Assembly: GCF_000422465.1 (NCBI RefSeq) | Contig: NZ_AULV01000015.1 | Span: 124,001-188,000 of the forward strand | DNA: 64,000 bases | Direction of reading: 5' to 3' | From: Paenibacillus harenae DSM 16969 | Lineage (GTDB): Bacteria > Bacillota > Bacilli > Paenibacillales > Paenibacillaceae | Shown here: positions 58,457 through 64,000 of the stretch, one piece after another | Layout of the letters: each line of letters starts with the position of its first letter | How positions within the stretch are numbered: the stretch's first letter is position 1 | The notes under the pieces: model-generated | The model's database searches: none | Told to the model about the DNA's origin: nothing | Seen by the model: the letters and a program-made list of their open reading frames with translations, nothing else | Made by a program: the position numbers and the translations under genes

Positions 58457-59941
58457 TCAAACTTGCGACAGCGTATGGCAAAACCTTAAAAACTGCTCTT
58501 CATAAAGCTTTCTGTACGCCAAATGACGCTCCGGATCCGGCGTAAATACGGCCTGCAATCGAACCGCAGCGAGGGATGCCGCCTCTTCGAAGGACGCATA
58601 TAAGCCCGAGCCGACTCCGGCCGTCATTGCCGCGCCCGCGAGGGCCGCCTCCGGAACGTCCGGAACCTCCAGCGTAATGCCGGAAACATCCGCCTTGATT
58701 TGGAGCCAGTGATGATTCCGAATGCCTCCTCCTACGACGCGCATCCGTCCGATCCGGCTGCCGGACACCGTTTCGGCGCATCTCCGGATCGCTTCTATTT
58801 GATAGGCATTGCCCTCGAGCACCGACCTTAAGAGATCTCCTTTGCCATGCCGGCCCGTCAGGCCGATAAACGCCGCTTTCGCATACGGATCCGGGGAAGG
58901 AGCCCCGCTGCCGGACAAATAGGGCAGGAACAAGATGCCGCCCGGCTCGCGGGGAACCTCATTCAACAACTCCATGATCCTTGCATAGCTGGCCTTCTCG
59001 TCTCCGATCAGCCCCCTCAGCCATTCCACGGAGCCTCCCGAGGACGAATGCCCTCCCATCCAGAACAAATGGTCTGGGAACGGATGCAAGCTGTACGTCA
59101 GTCCCGAAGAAAAGTCATTCTGCGTCAATTCTCTGGCGGCAAAAGCTCCGACGACCGTCTCCGCCGTCCCCATGGAGTTATAAATCCCTCCGGCATGTAC
59201 GCTGCCGACGGCAAGCGAAGCGCAGACGTGATCATGACCGGCAAGATACACGGAGGCGCCTGCGGGAAGCGCCAGCGCTTTCGCGGTAGAAGGCGGCACG
59301 GTTCCAACCGGTATGCCTGCGGGAATAACGGGAGGAAACAAGCTCTCCTCCAAGCCGAAATGCCGGATCAACGGGACGTCCCAGTTCTTATCCGTAATGC
59401 GGAAAGCATAGGTTCTGGCCGCCAGCGTATAGTCCTCCGCCATATGCCCCGTTAAGCGGTAGGCGGCGTATGAGGAGACGGACAGCCATACGGAGGAGCG
59501 ATGCGCCTCCTCGTCCCGGCTTTTCAGCCACAGCAATTTGGCCAGCCCGTATTTGAAGGACGGACGCAGGCCGGTAGCCCGGAATTGCTCGAATACATCG
59601 GTTTCATCCTCGATGCGCTTCGCCTGCCCGAGCGAGCACTGCTCGAACCACGGGATGATCGGCGACCTCGGCATGCCCGTCGACCTGTCTACGAGAAGAC
59701 CGCTCTCCGCCATGCTGGTGATGCCTATCGCATGTACCGCCGATTGCTTTCCAGCGGCGGATGAAAGCTGGATCATCATCGCCGCGATCTGTCCCCACAG
59801 CAGTTCTGGCTCGTAATAAACAAACCCGTCCGGATGCATTCGGCTTTCATTAGGCCGATGCGCCTCGGCGAGCAAGCTGCCGCTCTCATCATAGAAGCCG
59901 GCTTTTATGTTGGTCGTTCCGATATCCAGGCTGACAATCAC
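58457..59941 (-). CDS. FGGY-family carbohydrate kinase (gluconokinase-like)
   Basis: 494 residues, actin-fold sugar kinase. It begins IVSLDIGTTNIKAGFYDESG; GIYNSMGTAE and YLAGHDHVCASLAVG are in the middle; the C-terminal LLRSVLEGNAYQIEAIRR and VVGGGIRNHHWLQIKADVSG hold the FGGY signature region. A GTG start is used with GAGGTGA upstream. 16 bases after the GH20 gene in one operon, so it may phosphorylate a sugar released by that operon's enzymes. The sugar is uncertain. Confidence 0.9.
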   Translation of the reverse strand: MIVSLDIGTTNIKAGFYDESGSLLAEAHRPNESRMHPDGFVYYEPELLWGQIAAMMIQLSSAAGKQSAVHAIGITSMAESGLLVDRSTGMPRSPIIPWFEQCSLGQAKRIEDETDVFEQFRATGLRPSFKYGLAKLLWLKSRDEEAHRSSVWLSVSSYAAYRLTGHMAEDYTLAARTYAFRITDKNWDVPLIRHFGLEESLFPPVIPAGIPVGTVPPSTAKALALPAGASVYLAGHDHVCASLAVGSVHAGGIYNSMGTAETVVGAFAARELTQNDFSSGLTYSLHPFPDHLFWMGGHSSSGGSVEWLRGLIGDEKASYARIMELLNEVPREPGGILFLPYLSGSGAPSPDPYAKAAFIGLTGRHGKGDLLRSVLEGNAYQIEAIRRCAETVSGSRIGRMRVVGGGIRNHHWLQIKADVSGITLEVPDVPEAALAGAAMTAGVGSGLYASFEEAASLAAVRLQAVFTPDPERHLAYRKLYEEQFLRFCHTLSQV

Positions 59942-59957
59942 CTTCGCTCACCTCCAT

Positions 59958-61865
59958 CTACCCCGAGAAGACCCCGGCCGTCACAATCCGGTCATACCTG
60001 CCGCGCCCCAGCGTCCCCTTGGACATCACCCAAGGCGCGTCGTAATAGAGCCGTTCCGCTTCCAGCTCTTCCAGCGCGGGGATCACGCCCGCAGCGTAAT
60101 CGCCGATGCGCTGCCGGGCTGTATCCAGTCTGGCGAGAACGCCGCCGTAGCGGATATCGATCGCTTCCCATCCGAACGGCTTATTCTCCGTATGCCAATT
60201 GGAACGGTGAAGCTTGCGCAGATCGGATGCCCCTTCCAGAAGATTTTCCAGTTCGCCGTTTATTTGCAGCAGCGTATCCTTATCTCCTTGGTCATACGCC
60301 GCCTTGAGGCGAATGCCCAGCTCGCTCTTCCCGCTCAGCACGCAGGCCAGCTGCTCGTAAAATTCAAACAGGCGATTCCAATCCCCGTTCCGTTCGGCAG
60401 CCTGCTTCATCGTGTTCGCCAGCTGCGAATAGTGCCCGCTCATCGGCAAGCCCTTCACGTTATCGTCGTACAAACCGATCAATACGTCCTGCCACAGCAG
60501 GAACTTGGACGGATTCGATTCATACGGGTTACCCGGAGCTATGCCGAGCGTTTCGTCAAACCCGCTCAGCGCCAGGAAATCCTCGATCCGGCCGCCCGTG
60601 CAGAAGCCAAAGCGCTCCCCGAGCGCGGCCTGATCCACTTCATCCGCATATCCGTGCTCCGCAAATAGCTGCAGGCCCGCCAACCCGCTGAAAAAGCTCG
60701 TTTCCGCGCCGTTGTCCCCCCACATCGTGGCGAAAACCTCGCGCACGCCCTCGGTCTTGCAGGCTCCGAGCGCCGCATTCGTCGTCACCCATGTTTTGCC
60801 GTAATTGGGCACAATTCCGTTCCATGTCCATATGCCGCCGGCGAATACAGGCGTAGAGCCGAACGCTTTGTGCTTCCGGATGAACGCGCGGTAGAACGAC
60901 GGATCCTCATGGTAATAATCCCAGTAGACGAACTGCAATTTTTGCGGCATGCCGCTTATAACCTGATCCGGAATTTCCGCTTCCAAATCGTAATAACCGC
61001 CTGTCTTCGAGCCCAGCCGGAAATACATGTCGCTCCAGATCATCGGCGCGAGACCCATCGATTCCGCGATGCCGACGACCCGCTGCAAATGCTCGTTCAT
61101 GATATCGAAGCGCTGGCGGTACCCGTGCCGCTCCAAATATTTGCCCAGTCCGAGCCGGTGCGCTTCATCCATCCCGATATGGATTTTTCGGCTGCGGAAC
61201 GGCGCCGATGCCGCTCGGATCATCCGTTCAATGAACGTATACGTTTCCTCGCTGCCGACAAGCAGAATGTCTTCCGTATCGCGAATTCCGCCCGCGTAGT
61301 TCCACTTGAGCGCCTCGGTCAGATGGGCAAGCGTCTGAATGCATGGAATGATTTCAATGCCGAACTGATCGGCATAGTCGTCGCAGAGCTTCAGTTCCTC
61401 CTGCGTGTAACGTCCCCTCATATAGCCGAAATAGGGGTACTCTTCTATGGCGAACGTATCCTCCGTATACAGCATAAGCGTGTTCAAGCCCATGACGGCC
61501 ATCATCCGCAGCGTGCGGCGAATCGATTCCACCGTAGGGACGGCGCCACGCGAGGCATCGATCATAACGCCGTTCGAATCGAACTTCGGTTGCTCGATTT
61601 GACGGAAGGATTGGCCCGAACGCGAACGGTACGACTGCACCCATAGCCCGAACGCGCGGAAAAAATGAATTTTCCGGTCATACCGGATAACGCCGGCTCC
61701 GTCAGCCAAACTCGCTTCAAGCGGCCCCTCCGCATGAACGACCATGATCTCAATCCCGCCGTCCCCGGTTAATTCCACATCCAGCTGCTCGGCAACTGCC
61801 GCGGCTCCCTTAAGCAGCTCATCGTCCGCCCCGGTCAATCTCACCTTAATCGGATTCGTCATCAT
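59958..61865 (-). CDS. GH20 beta-N-acetylhexosaminidase-like glycoside hydrolase
   Basis: 635 residues. The catalytic DE pair lies in IHIGMDEAHRLG (Asp233-Glu234). Upstream, FDSNGVMIDASRGAVPTVESIRRTLRMMAVMGLNTLMLYTED is the typical barrel start. No signal peptide, so it should act on imported oligosaccharides. GAGGTG precedes the ATG. It sits between an FAD oxidoreductase and a sugar kinase. Specificity (N-acetylglucosamine, N-acetylgalactosamine, or a variant) cannot be told. Confidence 0.85.
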   Translation of the reverse strand: MMTNPIKVRLTGADDELLKGAAAVAEQLDVELTGDGGIEIMVVHAEGPLEASLADGAGVIRYDRKIHFFRAFGLWVQSYRSRSGQSFRQIEQPKFDSNGVMIDASRGAVPTVESIRRTLRMMAVMGLNTLMLYTEDTFAIEEYPYFGYMRGRYTQEELKLCDDYADQFGIEIIPCIQTLAHLTEALKWNYAGGIRDTEDILLVGSEETYTFIERMIRAASAPFRSRKIHIGMDEAHRLGLGKYLERHGYRQRFDIMNEHLQRVVGIAESMGLAPMIWSDMYFRLGSKTGGYYDLEAEIPDQVISGMPQKLQFVYWDYYHEDPSFYRAFIRKHKAFGSTPVFAGGIWTWNGIVPNYGKTWVTTNAALGACKTEGVREVFATMWGDNGAETSFFSGLAGLQLFAEHGYADEVDQAALGERFGFCTGGRIEDFLALSGFDETLGIAPGNPYESNPSKFLLWQDVLIGLYDDNVKGLPMSGHYSQLANTMKQAAERNGDWNRLFEFYEQLACVLSGKSELGIRLKAAYDQGDKDTLLQINGELENLLEGASDLRKLHRSNWHTENKPFGWEAIDIRYGGVLARLDTARQRIGDYAAGVIPALEELEAERLYYDAPWVMSKGTLGRGRYDRIVTAGVFSG

Positions 61866-61880
61866 TCCAGCCTCACCTCT

Positions 61881-64000
61881 TTATTCGATCCGGCGCAGCA
61901 GCGATTCGCTGTCCCGTTCGATATCTAATTGCAGCTTCAGCGGATGCGTCACGTCGTAAGGCTTCGCCTCTTCCAGCCATTCCCGCCAGCGCTGCGCTTC
62001 CTTGCCATAGCTCCTGCCGCTTAATCTCTGCAGCTCTAGCAGAGCATTCTTCCCGAGCAGAGACCTGACGTCATCGAGATAGCCGATTAGAATAGCGTAC
62101 CCTGACGGACTTCCGCATCTCGCAAGCGCCCTTCCCATCGCTAATTCCAGCATCGACCGCCGCTCCGGAAAATAATCGGCTTGCGGGCCGGTTAAGCATT
62201 GCTGCCCCTGGAACAAAGGTATGGCATGAAGCTGCTCGATTACCGGGATCATCCGCCTGTCGCCGAGCCTCTCGGCGCCTCGGCATACCGCATCGACGTA
62301 ATAGAAGACGCCTTTCCACGTATCCTTGAAATCCTCTTCGCTCGGGCGGAGCAAATCGGCCACCCGCTGCCATACCGGAATCGAGCGAGGATCCGCCGTC
62401 TGCGCCAGCGAATACAGCAGATAAGCGGTGTCCGGCATCGCCCCGTGATCGGGCGGAAGCTGGACGTACATAATATCGGCGGTTCGGACCGGCAGATCCT
62501 CGCCGCCCAGATCGGCCATAATCGCCTCGATTAGAACGGGAACGCCGGCCTTGGAGCCGAGCATAGCAAGCGCTTGCGCCAACCGGACCTTCTTCACGCC
62601 GTCCGCCCGCTCCAAAGCTTGCTCGGCGAACGGAATCATTCTCGGGCCTGCCGAGCAAATTTCCACGAACGGCATCGCCGCGCGGTAAATTTCATTCATC
62701 CGCATATTGGAATAATCGTAAAGCGGCTGCTCCGCCTCGATGTTGTCGACTAATTGGCGAAGCTCCCCGTCGCTGTAGCGAATCGGCGAAAGCTCTCTCG
62801 TTAAGGCCGACTCGGGAATGAGCCGCTCCTCAGCAAGTCTCTTCTGCATGGCGCGAACATCGATGCGCCTAGGCACCGACTTCGTCCTGACTGCCATCGC
62901 CGCAGCCAATGCGGCAGCGGCCCCCAGGTTCTCCAGATCGGATTGCATCCGGATCGCAGGCAGGGCGTCATGCGTCGCCGATATCGCCTTGCCGACGACG
63001 AGAATACCGTCGAGCCCTCTCGGCAGCAGCATGCGGTAAGGGATTTCGATCTCCAGATTCGGCGGAATCAAGCCGACATTGACCCATTCGGCGCCGCTGA
63101 CGCCCTTCACGTCATGATTGCTGAAATGAATGTTGATGACATCCGGCCAGCGGCGGTGAAGCAGCTGATCGGTAAGCCTCATCACGACATCGCCTATAAT
63201 ATGACGGCTTTCCCTGGTCGCGATATAGATGCCGTGGTCGTGGCAATCCTTCCCGCGGCGGCGGCCTGCGAGAATGGCCCGGGTATAGTCCAGCACATTC
63301 GATACGTCGACCATGCTCGTAAAATTATTTTGCAGCTTGCCCGGCGTCTGAAACTGGGCAAGCGAATACCACATGACCGTATGATCCTTCTCGGAGCCGT
63401 ACACAAACTCCGCGCCGGCCATCGCCGCAATATCCCCGTCTCCGGTCGCATCGATAACAGCCTGCCCCGTGAAGGCGAAGGCCCCCCATCGCGTTGCCGC
63501 AACAGCGCCGCATACGCGGTTCCCGTTTTTGACCGCGCCGAAGGTGATCGCGTTAAATATCATTTCGACGCCGGCTCGATCCGCCTGCTTCAGCAGGGCG
63601 TACATCTTTGCTTCTATGTTCCATTTATGCCCTTTATAACGGATCTCGCGCTGTACGGAGAGCACATCCTCCGTGATTTTCGCCGCGTAGCCGCCTCTCT
63701 TGCCGAACCAATAGCTGTCGACTCCGCCGAAAGTGCCCGTACCGCCTAATCCGGGATTGAGGTCAAGCAGCAGGGTATTCATTCCTTCCTGTGCCGCCGT
63801 AATCGAAGCGCAAGCTCCGCTGGTGCCGCCGCCGGCTACCACCACATCCGCTTGCTTTACCACGGGGATCGGCTGGGCTTTCACCCGAATGGTTCGCCTG
63901 TTCCCGTCATTTCCGGCCAAAGCCGGAACGGCAAGCTCCAGCTCATCCAGGCCGGAAGCTCCGATGCTTGAAGCCGGAAGCACGTCATACTCTCCGCTGG
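61881..64000 (-). CDS. FAD-dependent oxidoreductase, xanthan-lyase-like, with C-terminal alpha-helical (HEAT-like) region; partial at the right edge
   Basis: The visible part is at least 705 residues; the frame stays open to the window edge, so the N terminus and start lie outside. The FAD motif is VVAGGGTSGACASITAAQEGMNTLLLDLNPGLGGTGTFGGVDSYWFG, followed by GQAVIDATGDGDIAAMAGAEFVYG and PYRMLLPRGLDGILVVGKAISATHDALPAIRMQSDL. The C-terminal third has repeated helical units (KKVRLAQALAMLGSKAGVPVLIEAIMADL; GRALARCGSPSGYAILIGYL) resembling HEAT repeats. Function unknown; the enzyme likely oxidises a sugar-derived compound. First known gene of this operon. Confidence 0.85.
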   Translation of the reverse strand, partial: SGEYDVLPASSIGASGLDELELAVPALAGNDGNRRTIRVKAQPIPVVKQADVVVAGGGTSGACASITAAQEGMNTLLLDLNPGLGGTGTFGGVDSYWFGKRGGYAAKITEDVLSVQREIRYKGHKWNIEAKMYALLKQADRAGVEMIFNAITFGAVKNGNRVCGAVAATRWGAFAFTGQAVIDATGDGDIAAMAGAEFVYGSEKDHTVMWYSLAQFQTPGKLQNNFTSMVDVSNVLDYTRAILAGRRRGKDCHDHGIYIATRESRHIIGDVVMRLTDQLLHRRWPDVINIHFSNHDVKGVSGAEWVNVGLIPPNLEIEIPYRMLLPRGLDGILVVGKAISATHDALPAIRMQSDLENLGAAAALAAAMAVRTKSVPRRIDVRAMQKRLAEERLIPESALTRELSPIRYSDGELRQLVDNIEAEQPLYDYSNMRMNEIYRAAMPFVEICSAGPRMIPFAEQALERADGVKKVRLAQALAMLGSKAGVPVLIEAIMADLGGEDLPVRTADIMYVQLPPDHGAMPDTAYLLYSLAQTADPRSIPVWQRVADLLRPSEEDFKDTWKGVFYYVDAVCRGAERLGDRRMIPVIEQLHAIPLFQGQQCLTGPQADYFPERRSMLELAMGRALARCGSPSGYAILIGYLDDVRSLLGKNALLELQRLSGRSYGKEAQRWREWLEEAKPYDVTHPLKLQLDIERDSESLLRRIE

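Overview
The window looks like chromosomal DNA of a spore-forming, saccharolytic member of the Paenibacillaceae (most likely Paenibacillus). The basis is a gerA-type germination operon with a sigma-G-like promoter, YesM/YesN-type two-component genes, several carbohydrate ABC importers without their own ATPase, strong AGGAGG-type ribosome binding sites, and moderately GC-rich coding sequence. The genus is inferred from gene content and style, not from a marker gene. No rRNA, tRNA, CRISPR array, prophage or transposase was seen.

Left part (1-14 kb): a tricistronic germinant-receptor operon (gerA-gerB-gerC order, minus strand); a small membrane protein, a DUF2500 protein and an aldo/keto reductase; a decayed divergent pair (FAD-oxidoreductase relic and frameshifted LacI relic); a large SWIM/SNF2 helicase followed by a strong terminator and a 41-bp tandem repeat; then single genes on the minus strand (DsrE-like, pyridoxamine-phosphate-oxidase-like, CGNR regulator, small membrane protein, dienelactone-hydrolase-like).

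Middle part (14-30 kb): a dextran/isomaltooligosaccharide locus (binding lipoprotein, two permeases, GH66 lipoprotein) followed by a histidine kinase, response regulator and second, paralogous binding lipoprotein, which suggests binding-protein-assisted sugar sensing. Upstream is a two-gene operon of a flavin oxidoreductase and an ECF41-type sigma factor, with a good match to an ECF41 promoter. This 12.5-kb block is bracketed by two inverted copies of a 0.28-kb repeat, each containing four 21-bp iterons. Next is a ThuA/Gfo-Idh-MocA pair divergent from an AraC regulator.

30-42 kb: a c-di-GMP-I riboswitch with its own terminator precedes a cheX-like gene; then come a Nudix hydrolase, a chromosomal ParM/StbA-like actin divergent from an M23 peptidase-bactofilin pair, and a long minus-strand cluster. 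That cluster contains a HAD phosphatase (AraL-like), a G1P dehydrogenase (AraM-like), a DeoR regulator, a Ugp-like ABC importer and a glycerophosphodiesterase. I read it as a candidate route for import and catabolism of glycerophosphodiesters, possibly those of sn-glycerol-1-phosphate stereochemistry.

42-64 kb: an SRPBCC protein, a CE7 esterase, a TIM-barrel isomerase, a DinB-like protein, a LacI-controlled GH35 galactosidase with an Lpl-type importer (two operator sites and a cre), an ArsR/old-yellow-enzyme pair, an SgrR-like regulator, and a GH20/FGGY-kinase/FAD-oxidoreductase operon that runs off the right edge. Three copies of a hairpin-forming intergenic repeat were found at about 18.8, 54.3 and 56.4 kb. 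Only one importer ATPase is present, so the other two importers probably share an ATPase encoded elsewhere.
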